This document shows positions 14,157 to 21,342 of a stretch of 21,883 nt of DNA, piece by piece. Position 1 is the stretch's first letter; each line of letters opens with the position of its first letter. Source of the stretch: Candidatus Thorarchaeota archaeon. Lineage in GTDB: Archaea; Asgardarchaeota; Thorarchaeia; Thorarchaeales; Thorarchaeaceae. Both the position numbers and the translations under genes were made by a program. The notes beneath the pieces are model-generated. The model saw nothing but the letters and a program-made list of their open reading frames with translations, was not told the origin of the DNA and did not search any database. Where the stretch lies: contig JAEORI010000120.1 of the NCBI GenBank assembly GCA_016840965.1, positions 1 through 21,883 on the forward strand, given 5' to 3'.

Positions 14157-15218
14157 ATGGGACTTCGCGAGTATGTAATAAGACGCAGCGTCTACATGTT
14201 TCTTCTAATAGTAGCTGTAGTATGCTTCAACTTCTTCCTATTCAGACTCCCAACATTCTTCTTTGGGGCTAATCCAATCAGTCTGATGCTCAGTGATGAG
14301 CTTCGTCGTAACCTGACTCAAGACCTCTTGGAACAAATGTATGCCAACTTTGGACTAGTAATGAATCCTGACATATTTGACTGGATCTATATGTTCTGGC
14401 GTTATCTTGTTAGTATGTTCACTGGGAACTTTGGAGTTTCATTTCTGACAAAAAGGCCAGTAATGGAGTCAATTGTTGAGCGTTTGCCCAACACATTGTT
14501 GCTGATGGGCACATCCTCAATGGTTGCTATTCTTCTTGGCATCTGGACTGGTGTCAAGGTAGCATCTGACCCGGGTTCAAAGAAAGATATCGGTGCAGTC
14601 ACTGTGGCACTCTTTGTTTATGCACTGCCTGTCTTCTGGCTAGGTATGATACTTCTCTTGGTCTTTGGCTATATGCTCCCGCTATGGACTGAAGCAACGT
14701 TTGGTGTTGCTATTGGATTCCCACAGTTTGGAACTATCAGTTATGAGGTTTGGGAGGTGGCAAGAACAAGTCCATTTGGTGCCTTAATAGTAGCTGGTGA
14801 CGTGCTTCATCACTTGATCTTACCTATGCTAACTTTAGGTGTCGGTGGCTATGGTGGCTATTTCTTCTATATGCGCAACAATCTCATAGATGTTATGACT
14901 GAAGACTATATCCTAACCGCCAGAGCAAAAGGTCTTGATGAGAATCAGGTGCTTTACAAACATGGCATGAAAAACGCAATGCTGCCAATGGTGACTGTTA
15001 TCGCATTGACCTTTGGATTTCTGATAAATGGTGCAACACTAACAGAAACAGTCTTCACGTGGCGAGGGTTGGGACGGTTTATTTTCGAGAGCTTGGTAGC
15101 ACTAGATTTCCCTGTGGTTCAAGCAATCTTCATGATCATCGCAATCACTGCCATTCTAGCAAACTTTGTGGCTGATTTGCTATATGGTGTGCTTGATCCA
15201 CGAATCAAATACGGATGA
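14157..15218 (+). CDS. dppB: ABC peptide transporter permease, DppB/OppB type
   Basis: The product is 353 residues from the ATG at 14157, giving the typical MGLREYVIRRSVYM opening, with GGAG 9 nt upstream; a TTG at 14142 is in frame. There are six membrane helices in the DppB order. A long extracytoplasmic stretch follows helix 1 (about 30-85) and contains GNFGVSFLTKRPVMESIVERLPNT (in parts), the usual G-D-x-G-x-S-region equivalent. The EAA cytoplasmic loop is DYILTARAKGLDENQVLYKH, followed by GMKNAMLPMVT. The C-terminus, ADLLYGVLDPRIKYG, is the standard ending. It lies downstream of the DppC-type gene, the reverse of the common B-then-C order. It forms the transmembrane channel with that protein. 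Confidence 0.94.
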   Translation: MGLREYVIRRSVYMFLLIVAVVCFNFFLFRLPTFFFGANPISLMLSDELRRNLTQDLLEQMYANFGLVMNPDIFDWIYMFWRYLVSMFTGNFGVSFLTKRPVMESIVERLPNTLLLMGTSSMVAILLGIWTGVKVASDPGSKKDIGAVTVALFVYALPVFWLGMILLLVFGYMLPLWTEATFGVAIGFPQFGTISYEVWEVARTSPFGALIVAGDVLHHLILPMLTLGVGGYGGYFFYMRNNLIDVMTEDYILTARAKGLDENQVLYKHGMKNAMLPMVTVIALTFGFLINGATLTETVFTWRGLGRFIFESLVALDFPVVQAIFMIIAITAILANFVADLLYGVLDPRIKYG

Positions 15219-15224
15219 TTCTTT

Positions 15225-15257
15225 GAGGGAGCTCATAGCTCCCCCTCTCTTCTTTTT
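15225..15257 (+). terminator. Strong hairpin and T-tract after the DppB-type gene
   Basis: GGGAGCT (15227-15233) and AGCTCCC (15237-15243) form a perfect 7-bp stem with a 3-nt loop, extendable by GA/TC with one bulge. CCTCTCTTCTTTTT follows (about 15244-15257). It starts 7 nt after the dppB stop and resembles an intrinsic terminator. Confidence 0.62.
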
Positions 15258-15333
15258 CAGAAACATCGAATGAATAATTGAATCTTTAAGACTCTGTTTA
15301 TACAATTCAGATGTGTGCACGCACGTACACAAC

Positions 15334-15352
15334 GGTTACGAAATACGTAACC
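15334..15352. promoter_or_regulatory. Inverted repeat at the BRE position of the binding-protein promoter, probable operator
   Basis: GGTTACGAAATACGTAACC has perfect 7-bp arms around 5 nt. It directly abuts the TATA-like element at 15354-15363, so a bound protein would cover the BRE/TFB site. The preceding TGTGTGCACGCACGTACACA is also partly self-complementary. Confidence 0.5.
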
Positions 15353-15353
15353 C

Positions 15354-15363
15354 TTTTATTTAT
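15354..15363 (+). promoter_or_regulatory. TATA-like element for the solute-binding protein gene
   Basis: TTTTATTTAT lies about 60 nt upstream of the ATG at 15422. The predicted leader includes the AAGGAGAT ribosome-binding site and a small TCCGA/TCGGA hairpin (15384-15400) just before it. Confidence 0.45.
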
Positions 15364-15421
15364 CTCACGCATGTGGACTACATCCGATTTCGACTCGGAA
15401 TATAAAGGAGATAGAGAGAAT

Positions 15422-17296
15422 ATGAATACTAATAGGAGAACTCGTCTTCTAGCTATCACCTTCGTCACAGCTTTTATGTTTATGGCGCTCTCGCCAGCAC
15501 TTGGCGGTGCCCAACCCATAGTGACACTTGCTGACCTGAACATAGGTCCATTTGTTGACAAAGTTGTGTTCAAAGTGATTGCCACAGAGGACAACATGAT
15601 CCTAGCTATGCAAAGTGGGGCAGTTGACCTACATGATAGTTTTATTGAACCAACAACTATCCCCATCTTTGATGCTGATCCTAATATTGAAATTAGCGAA
15701 AACATCCTTCGTAATGGATATGGCCATATTGTAATGAACAATGCAAAATCTCCCATGAACTGGACTGAATTCCGCAGAGCTTTTGCTTTGGCTTTTGATA
15801 AGACAAGAGTCCAGACAGAGGTCTTCCAGGGCTTGAGTAAATTGCACGATTCGCTTGTTGTCTACACAAATGACCTCTTCTGCATTGAAGACGACCTTCC
15901 ATACCATTACTACCTACCTCAGGTTCCAGAAGGTAACCAGTTATTGAATGATACAGGATTTGGTTTTGATCCTGTCACGGGATATCGTACAGATCCGAAT
16001 GGTAATCCAATCTCAATCGAGATTGCTTATTCACCATCTTCACCCGCGATTGCTGGTGGTACTGCCCAAATTGGTGTTGATGCTCTCCGAGCACTACACA
16101 TTGAAGCTGTCACAAACCAAGCAGACTTCAATACATATAGCTCAAACCTAGATCAGCATGGTGACTATGACATGATTTTCTACGCCACCATCTTCTACGG
16201 CAAGACCCTAGATTATCTAGTACAGAGATATGGCTCGGAATACGCAACTGTACCCTACCAGAATCCCTCTAACTTCAGGAACGAAACTGTTGACGGAATT
16301 CTAGATGAAATTCTGGCTGCAACAACCTATGAAGAGGCTTATGATGCATGTGCAGAGTTCCAGTTGGTAATGCAGGAACAAGTGCCAATTTTGATTACCT
16401 ATGAGAACTATTATCTCCAAGGTTATAGAACCGACAAGTTCACAGGTCTCATCTCTGACAAAGGTAGATACCTTAACAGCAAATGGAACCTGCAGAGAAT
16501 ACACAAGCTCGATGGCACATATGGTGAAACCCTTTCCCTGAGAATTGGTCAAGAGCCAGACACCTTCAATATCTTCACATCGAACTCTGGATATACTTCG
16601 AATATCATAAGCACAATGTACTCTCCTCTGTATGACTTCGGTCCTGACCTGGATCCATATCCAGTACTTGCAGAGGGTTATCTCGAGGAAACCCATGATA
16701 CCAATGCAGCGGTCCCAGTCGGACACCACAGGTTCACTTTTGACATCATTCAGAACGCAACCTGGAGCGACGGAGTTAAACTCACTGCTGAGGATGTTGC
16801 ATTCACATTCAACTACCTCTTGGAAACTCTTCCATTGGGTAATCCTAGTGGTGCATCCTTTGCTGATGCTAATCTGTTTGCTGTTTATGCTCCATCAACC
16901 TACAAGGTTGTTGTAGAGTTTGCAACAGTAAGCTACTGGAACTTTGGTGTAGCTGCATACAACTATATCATTCCAAAGCACATCTTCGAACCTGGTGCTG
17001 GCATCGGCTATGAAGGATGGAACACCTGGAATCCAGCGTTCAATCCTGAAGATCCATTTGTCACCTGCGGTCCATTCAAGTTCACTGATATGGAAGCTGG
17101 AGAGTTCTACGAAGTTACAGTCGATCCACTATGGGCTTACTTGCCTGAAGATCGATTTGCTACACCAACCACAACTCCAACTGGTACTGAACCCACTACT
17201 CCACCACCCGACTTCACCTTAGCTATCGTAGCTGGTGCGGTTGGCGCTGCAGTAGTGATTCTCGTTGGTGGTTTCGTATTACTAAGACAGAAGTAG
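15422..17296 (+). CDS. Peptide-type solute-binding protein (SBP family 5) with circularly permuted domain order
   Basis: The product is 624 residues from the ATG at 15422, chosen because AAGGAGAT precedes it and the protein then starts with a signal peptide (MNTNRRTRLL plus a hydrophobic core, cut near ALGGA-QP, about 30). The longer frame from 15311 has no signal-peptide form. In normal DppA/OppA proteins lobe I comes first. Here residues 43-355 correspond to the later part: VDKVVFKVIATEDNMILAMQ (45-64), SGAVDL, EFRRAFALAFDKTRV (116-130), and the C-terminal MQEQVPILITYENYYL (317-332). Residues 366-575 correspond to the canonical N-terminus: LSLRIGQEPDTFNIF, MYSPLYDF, PVLAEGY, RFTFDIIQNATWSDGVKLTA (in parts, about 437-456), EDVAFTF and CGPFKFTDMEAGEFY. 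A Thr/Pro stalk (581-597) and one helix (599-621) anchor it outside the cell. It delivers substrate to the neighbouring permeases. The permutation call rests on motif order alone. Confidence 0.9.
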   Translation: MNTNRRTRLLAITFVTAFMFMALSPALGGAQPIVTLADLNIGPFVDKVVFKVIATEDNMILAMQSGAVDLHDSFIEPTTIPIFDADPNIEISENILRNGYGHIVMNNAKSPMNWTEFRRAFALAFDKTRVQTEVFQGLSKLHDSLVVYTNDLFCIEDDLPYHYYLPQVPEGNQLLNDTGFGFDPVTGYRTDPNGNPISIEIAYSPSSPAIAGGTAQIGVDALRALHIEAVTNQADFNTYSSNLDQHGDYDMIFYATIFYGKTLDYLVQRYGSEYATVPYQNPSNFRNETVDGILDEILAATTYEEAYDACAEFQLVMQEQVPILITYENYYLQGYRTDKFTGLISDKGRYLNSKWNLQRIHKLDGTYGETLSLRIGQEPDTFNIFTSNSGYTSNIISTMYSPLYDFGPDLDPYPVLAEGYLEETHDTNAAVPVGHHRFTFDIIQNATWSDGVKLTAEDVAFTFNYLLETLPLGNPSGASFADANLFAVYAPSTYKVVVEFATVSYWNFGVAAYNYIIPKHIFEPGAGIGYEGWNTWNPAFNPEDPFVTCGPFKFTDMEAGEFYEVTVDPLWAYLPEDRFATPTTTPTGTEPTTPPPDFTLAIVAGAVGAAVVILVGGFVLLRQK

Positions 17297-17307
17297 TTTG
17301 CAATCAA

Positions 17308-17342
17308 AGGGGACAGATTGTCCCCTCTTCTCTTATTTTTAC
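17308..17342 (+). terminator. Strong hairpin and T-tract after the binding-protein gene
   Basis: AGGGGACA (17308-17315) and TGTCCCCT (17319-17326) form a perfect 8-bp stem with a 3-nt loop, followed by CTTCTCTTATTTTT (17327-17340). It starts 12 nt past the stop and closes the transporter locus. Confidence 0.65.
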
Positions 17343-17363
17343 TTATCAACTGTTTGAATTAAA

Positions 17364-17375
17364 GTACTTTATATC
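17364..17375 (+). promoter_or_regulatory. TATA-like element for the presenilin-like gene
   Basis: GTACTTTATATC, with AAA directly upstream, is positioned to start transcription near 17398. That gives a leader of about 50 nt before the ATG at 17449. Confidence 0.42.
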
Positions 17376-17448
17376 AGAAGAGTACAAATTGCGTGAAAGA
17401 GAGTTTCTTTAATGTATTCTAATTGCTTGGCAACGAAGGGATTCATTG

Positions 17449-18321
17449 ATGAAACTTGATAGAAAAAGACTTGAAGTCATTCTAATCTCAACTGTTCCTC
17501 TTATTATTGGTGCTGGACTAGCTGTGCTTATTAGTACATCCGGAGAACTTGGAGACATTCTATCTTGGAATTCACAGGTCATTTCGATAACAGACATTGC
17601 TGTTCAGGCTATTGTATCAACGGGCTTAGGATCACTTGTTGTGGTTTCTCTCTTCTTTACAATTCAAAGGCAAGGACCTAGGACAAGAAGGACGATTATC
17701 GCGTTTATTGTATCTCCTGTTCTGACTGTATCTTTCTATATTATTGGCCAATCTTTATTCCTCATAATCATAAAAGGAGCAAATGATTCAATCTGGCCTA
17801 GTATTCTTGCCATTGCATCTCTAGGAATTCTTCTCATGTCTTTTTCCTTTATTATGATGGACTCAGTTCCTTCATATATCAGGAATTTCTTTGTTGCTTT
17901 CTATGGAAGTGTTTTTGGGACTTTCCTTGGAGTTATTTTCCTTACTGCAAGTATGTTCGTACTAGTGGTCTCAGTCGTTCTAGAAGACTATCTACTCACA
18001 AGGTTCTCTCCAATTGCTGAATCGGCTTATCTAATTGACACTCCTGGTTCCGATCCTTTTGATTTCACAAGAATTCAGTCAAAGACTGCAGCAGTGGGCG
18101 TTGGAGATTATATAGCGTTCTCCCTCATTTCCGCTCATTCCTTGATCTTCTTTCCATTTCATGTCTGGATAATGTCTATTTTACTAGCAATCTTTGGAAT
18201 AACTATCAACATGACTGTAATCGCTCGTGAAAATGAAATATTGCCTGGAATTCCTCTTCCTGCAATTCTAGCTCTATTCCCGTGGATTGTTCATTTGATA
18301 TCGTTGCCATTGTTAGTCTGA
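17449..18321 (+). CDS. Presenilin/signal-peptide-peptidase-like intramembrane aspartyl protease
   Basis: The product is 290 residues from the ATG at 17449; the TTG just before it is in frame. Nine membrane helices can be drawn, at about 9-29, 49-72, 83-108, 116-136, 145-166, 167-183, 217-237, 239-259 and 270-289. This is the presenilin topology. An Asp (residue 180, in LEDYLL) lies at the end of helix 6. GVGD (217-220) lies at the start of helix 7, matching the family's YD and GxGD catalytic aspartates. LPAIL (270-274) in the last helix is the likely equivalent of the PAL motif, as in archaeal A22 proteases (COG3389). Such enzymes cut transmembrane segments of substrate proteins. Overall similarity is weak, so the call rests on motif spacing and topology. 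It is followed after 65 nt by a single-pass protein, a possible partner or substrate. Confidence 0.7.
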   Translation: MKLDRKRLEVILISTVPLIIGAGLAVLISTSGELGDILSWNSQVISITDIAVQAIVSTGLGSLVVVSLFFTIQRQGPRTRRTIIAFIVSPVLTVSFYIIGQSLFLIIIKGANDSIWPSILAIASLGILLMSFSFIMMDSVPSYIRNFFVAFYGSVFGTFLGVIFLTASMFVLVVSVVLEDYLLTRFSPIAESAYLIDTPGSDPFDFTRIQSKTAAVGVGDYIAFSLISAHSLIFFPFHVWIMSILLAIFGITINMTVIARENEILPGIPLPAILALFPWIVHLISLPLLV

Positions 18322-18386
18322 GAGGATTGCTGCGCGAAGCAAAAGGAACATATTGCTATATTCAGCGCTTTCAATTGTGATCTGAA

Positions 18387-18941
18387 GTGATTTCGAGTGA
18401 TCGCGCTCAAAACGTCATTGTTTCATTTGTTATAATTACAGCAGTTGTAAGTTCAGTCCTTCTAGTTGGGAATGCTAATTACTACAGTGGTAGCTATGTT
18501 TTGGCTGGAAGATTGGAAGTAAGTATTGTAGACACTATTGTAAGTGATTTAGCTCCGGCCAATGATTCGATTTATCCTGTTCTAGCGTTCACCATCAATT
18601 TTCGCACTGATTCACCAATTGAAGGAAATGTTCAGCTGACTGCTATTTATGCATCTGTTTTTCTTAATGATGATCTTCTCTCTTATACTCCGTTCAGTAG
18701 AGATATTTCAAATGACGCTAAACGATTACTTCATCCAGCATACAATTCTAACTTTACTCTAGCGACTAGAATCAATTCAAACACAGATAGAACCACTATT
18801 CTTCAAGCTGATAGTAGTGAAACGTGGAATTGGTATCTAAATTTAAGGTACGAGTTCATTACATTTAATGAGCCACGATCGCTCGCGCGGATATATCTCT
18901 CATTCAATTGGACTGATTCTACGACAGTAATCTACTATTAA
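18387..18941 (+). CDS. Single-pass membrane protein with extracytoplasmic domain, unknown function
   Basis: This 184-residue protein starts with GTG at 18387, 4 nt after a GTGATC that can pair with 16S rRNA. Residues about 9-30 form one membrane helix without an obvious cleavage site. The remaining 150 residues, on the outer side, alternate hydrophobic and polar residues as in a beta-rich domain. They hold sequons such as NDS, NFT and NWT, and the protein ends SFNWTDSTTVIYY. No family is recognised. It lies 65 nt downstream of the presenilin-like protease on the same strand and with no clear promoter between them, so it is probably cotranscribed. Its single membrane helix makes it a plausible substrate or regulator of that protease, but this is inference from position only. 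Confidence 0.68.
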   Translation: MISSDRAQNVIVSFVIITAVVSSVLLVGNANYYSGSYVLAGRLEVSIVDTIVSDLAPANDSIYPVLAFTINFRTDSPIEGNVQLTAIYASVFLNDDLLSYTPFSRDISNDAKRLLHPAYNSNFTLATRINSNTDRTTILQADSSETWNWYLNLRYEFITFNEPRSLARIYLSFNWTDSTTVIYY

Positions 18942-18942
18942 T

Positions 18943-18960
18943 AATGTAAATCACTACATT
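18943..18960. terminator. Small hairpin between convergent genes
   Basis: AATGTA (18943-18948) and TACATT (18955-18960) can form a 6-bp stem with a 6-nt loop in the 42-nt gap between two convergent stops. It is AT-rich and short, so it is a weak candidate for a bidirectional terminator. Confidence 0.25.
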
Positions 18961-18983
18961 CCCTGTTGTGTTCAATTATTATG

Positions 18984-19973
18984 TTAGGCTAGATCGTTCT
19001 TGAGTCTACTAATTCGGTCGTTTGATGCAGCATCTACTTTACGAATTTGAGCTAATTCCACAGACACTAAATCGAGATATAATGTTAAAGCCAACATTTC
19101 TTCCAGTACGCTTGAACTGCTGGTGCTTAGACGAACTGAGGAGTATCCTTCTTCCCCATAGAGTGAAGTTGTGATATTCATCCTCTTCTTAATTCTTTCA
19201 TCCTCATATGCACTTCTGAGAAACACAGGAAGTATTTTGAATTCATTCTCATTAATGAAACTCTCAATCTCATTATGATTTGCTTCAGGTATTTCAGAAT
19301 AGAATGCTATAGTTTTAGCATTTTCATTCATCTGGCACTTTGCTCTATATGCTACGGGAACTAGGTGTCTTGAACCAATGAAAATTGGAATATTCCCTGA
19401 CAATTCTTGAGCAAACCCCTTGGGCGATAATGACGAATTTTCCCAGTCCATCATCTTTCTTGAAAGCGAATTTGCGATGTCCGTCAACTCTGTTGGTTTT
19501 AGACCCAAAAGACATTCAACAAGATTCAAGACAGCAGGAAATATTAGAGGAAACGCAGCTCTTGGTCGATAACCTCCAGGAACTTTCACTTTACCAAGGC
19601 TGTTACCTCTCGAGAGAAGTTCTCCTCCAGAGGCTATGACGAAACAAGGACAATTACGTTTGATTGTATGATTATATGCTGCTAAAGTTTCCTCTGTATT
19701 TCCGCTATAACTAGTTGCTAGTGCGACCCAGTTTGAGTCTACATATGCTGGAAGTTCATATTCCCGAGCTACCAATATTGGAACCGATGCGGAACTACGA
19801 GTTAGTGCTTGAACATAGAGCCCTGCAATTGCACTTCCACCCATTCCCAATAGTATGATGCCATTTATGCCTTCATCTCCTAACCGAAAACAAGTATCTT
19901 GAATTTCATAGTCTATCTTGAATTGTGTTAGAAGATTTGGGAAATTTCTTACAACACTATACATATCAGTCAT
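18984..19973 (-). CDS. Bifunctional phosphoglucose/phosphomannose isomerase
   Basis: The product is 329 residues from the ATG at 19973, supported by GAGGT about 6 nt upstream and by the usual archaeal length (about 300-330). The longer frame from 20063 would place the probable TATA element inside the gene. Two SIS sugar-isomerase domains are present. GMGGSAIAG (43-51) and TSYSGNTEET (87-96) bind the phosphate, and YRPRAAFP (135-142) is the family signature with the active-site Arg. EIPEANHNEIESF (227-239) carries the catalytic Glu and His. The C-terminus has the conserved Lys-containing helix (ISRLKNDLA). The enzyme interconverts glucose-6-P or mannose-6-P with fructose-6-P, joining glycolysis/gluconeogenesis to mannose-containing glycan and compatible-solute synthesis in the cytoplasm. 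It is divergent from the gene at 20115 and convergent with the single-pass protein gene. Confidence 0.93.
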   Translation of the reverse strand: MTDMYSVVRNFPNLLTQFKIDYEIQDTCFRLGDEGINGIILLGMGGSAIAGLYVQALTRSSASVPILVAREYELPAYVDSNWVALATSYSGNTEETLAAYNHTIKRNCPCFVIASGGELLSRGNSLGKVKVPGGYRPRAAFPLIFPAVLNLVECLLGLKPTELTDIANSLSRKMMDWENSSLSPKGFAQELSGNIPIFIGSRHLVPVAYRAKCQMNENAKTIAFYSEIPEANHNEIESFINENEFKILPVFLRSAYEDERIKKRMNITTSLYGEEGYSSVRLSTSSSSVLEEMLALTLYLDLVSVELAQIRKVDAASNDRISRLKNDLA

Positions 19974-20023
19974 ATCTACCTCAGTCAAGTTGCACACGCC
20001 TGAAGAACAAGAATATCTTTTGC

Positions 20024-20034
20024 CTATAAGGTAA
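20024..20034 (-). promoter_or_regulatory. TATA-like element for the isomerase gene
   Basis: On the minus strand this reads TTACCTTATAG. Initiation would be near 20003, leaving a leader of about 30 nt that contains the GAGGT ribosome-binding site of the ATG at 19973. This supports that start over the upstream one. Confidence 0.4.
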
Positions 20035-20114
20035 TTTCCCTGCAGTGCAAACAACAAGGACAAGACTAATCTGCATGATTTCTGGTTCTCATCGTAAACC
20101 TCAAGGATAGTAAC

Positions 20115-20627
20115 TTGAAAATGGGTATTTTGAAAACAATAGCTGTGAAAGGTGTAATTCCTGCTGGAAACAAGGTCAAGGAGCTACGAAGCAACTTATT
20201 CCGCTTGATAACTGAAATGCCTTTTGTATTGGAAAAACGATTTGGTGCAGAAGGACTTGATGCTATTTCTGAGATATTCCAACATCTTGGAGAGCAGGAT
20301 GCAATTACAATTACAAACCAACTCGGATTAGGTGATACCCTCAATGACGCAGTTGATGCATGGATTCTAATCGGCCATATCATGGGATCAAAGATGAATG
20401 TGACATGGGAGAATGATAATCGTGCTATCACTGAACATCCATATTGCCCTCAATATGAGGAATTTAAGAGAAAAGGGAAACTCTATTGTGAGTATACATG
20501 TTGGCCATATGTAGGAACAGTTGGGGCAATGATTGCTCCAGGAGTAGAAATGGAAATTCTCCGACCAGCAGACATGAACAAATCTTGCAGAAAAGCATTA
20601 GTTTACACCCTTTCTAAAGACGAGTGA
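20115..20627 (+). CDS. Small Cys-containing protein, possibly related to L-2-amino-thiazoline-4-carboxylic acid hydrolases
   Basis: The product is 170 residues from a TTG at 20115, 7 nt after AAGGA; the ATG at 20121 (13 nt away) is the alternative. The first 95 residues are helical (for example ELRSNLFRLITEMPFVLEKR, 23-42, and DTLNDAVDAWILIGHIMG, 74-91). The C-terminal part has His108 with Cys111, Cys125, Cys129 and Cys158 in the arrangement HPYC-x13-C-x3-C-x28-C. This loosely resembles V4R-like or thiazoline-carboxylate hydrolase-type small proteins, in which conserved Cys residues follow a helical N-terminal half. It could bind a metal or small ligand. The family assignment is tentative. 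Its stop lies 8 nt before the ATG of the alpha/beta hydrolase, so the two are an operon. Confidence 0.7.
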   Translation: MKMGILKTIAVKGVIPAGNKVKELRSNLFRLITEMPFVLEKRFGAEGLDAISEIFQHLGEQDAITITNQLGLGDTLNDAVDAWILIGHIMGSKMNVTWENDNRAITEHPYCPQYEEFKRKGKLYCEYTCWPYVGTVGAMIAPGVEMEILRPADMNKSCRKALVYTLSKDE

Positions 20628-20635
20628 GTTGTCTA

Positions 20636-21280
20636 ATGTCTGAACCTGTAGAATTCGTATCTGAAGGATACAAACTTCATGGAATTCTTTCACGTAATGG
20701 TTCCACAAACAAAAGTGGTGTTGTCTTTTTGCATCCACACCCTCTTTATGGAGGAGATATGGAAAACCATGTATTGACAACCTTAGAACAAGTTTTCCTT
20801 GAGCAGAAATTTGTTACACTACGCTTTAACTTTCGAGGGACTCCATCTACCCCTCAAGGATATTCAGGAATTAGTAGTGCTATAATAGACGCCTTGAATG
20901 CAATCATGTTTCTAGAATCTCATACTAATGTTATTGATATTGGACTAGTTGGGTACTCTTTTGGTGCTTCCACCGCATTGAGGTTGGCTTTGGTAAAATC
21001 CCCCTCGTTTCTTGTTTCTCTTAGTGCATCAAGATTACTTGTTTCTGAAGGTGGTTTCGATATTGGGCAACTCTCGAATATTGAATGTCCGATTCTTTTG
21101 TTTCATGGTACATCTGATCAAATGATTCCTTATAATGATTTGAAAAAGCTAGCAGAAATCATCAAAGTTGAACCTGGTAACTGCGTGTTCTTAGAACGAG
21201 AGGGTCATTTTTACCAGAGAACCATGCCTCTAGTTGCATCAACAACTTATGCTTTTATTAAGAAACTATATCACATATAA
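20636..21280 (+). CDS. Alpha/beta hydrolase of the COG2945 type
   Basis: The product is 214 residues from the ATG at 20636; a GTG at 20624 overlapping the previous stop is in frame and also possible. The canonical fold is present. HPHPLYGGDMENHVL (33-47) forms the oxyanion-hole region typical of the small dienelactone-hydrolase-like group. RFNFRG (63-68), the nucleophile elbow GYSFG (Ser108), Asp161 in GTSDQMIP and His191 in GHFY complete a Ser-Asp-His triad. There is no signal peptide, so it is cytoplasmic. The natural ester or amide substrate is unknown. It is cotranscribed with the preceding small Cys protein, and a HAD phosphatase gene follows 62 nt later. Confidence 0.88.
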   Translation: MSEPVEFVSEGYKLHGILSRNGSTNKSGVVFLHPHPLYGGDMENHVLTTLEQVFLEQKFVTLRFNFRGTPSTPQGYSGISSAIIDALNAIMFLESHTNVIDIGLVGYSFGASTALRLALVKSPSFLVSLSASRLLVSEGGFDIGQLSNIECPILLFHGTSDQMIPYNDLKKLAEIIKVEPGNCVFLEREGHFYQRTMPLVASTTYAFIKKLYHI

Positions 21281-21342
21281 TCAATGAAGATAAGGGTATC
21301 CTTAAGTAGCGGATTTTTTGCTCTCGAGTTGGTAGACTACTG

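Noticed and set aside
14090..14272. 60-residue plus-strand frame at the start of the DppB-type gene
   Set aside because: It overlaps the confidently identified DppB coding sequence in another frame, has no ribosome-binding site and has no recognisable domain.
15311..15421. N-terminal extension of the solute-binding protein frame
   Set aside because: It would place 37 residues before the signal peptide and would include the inverted repeat and TATA element within coding sequence. The ATG at 15422 has the ribosome-binding site.
19974..20063. 30-residue N-terminal extension of the isomerase
   Set aside because: It exceeds the usual archaeal length, overlaps the probable TATA element, and the ATG at 19973 has a GAGGT site.
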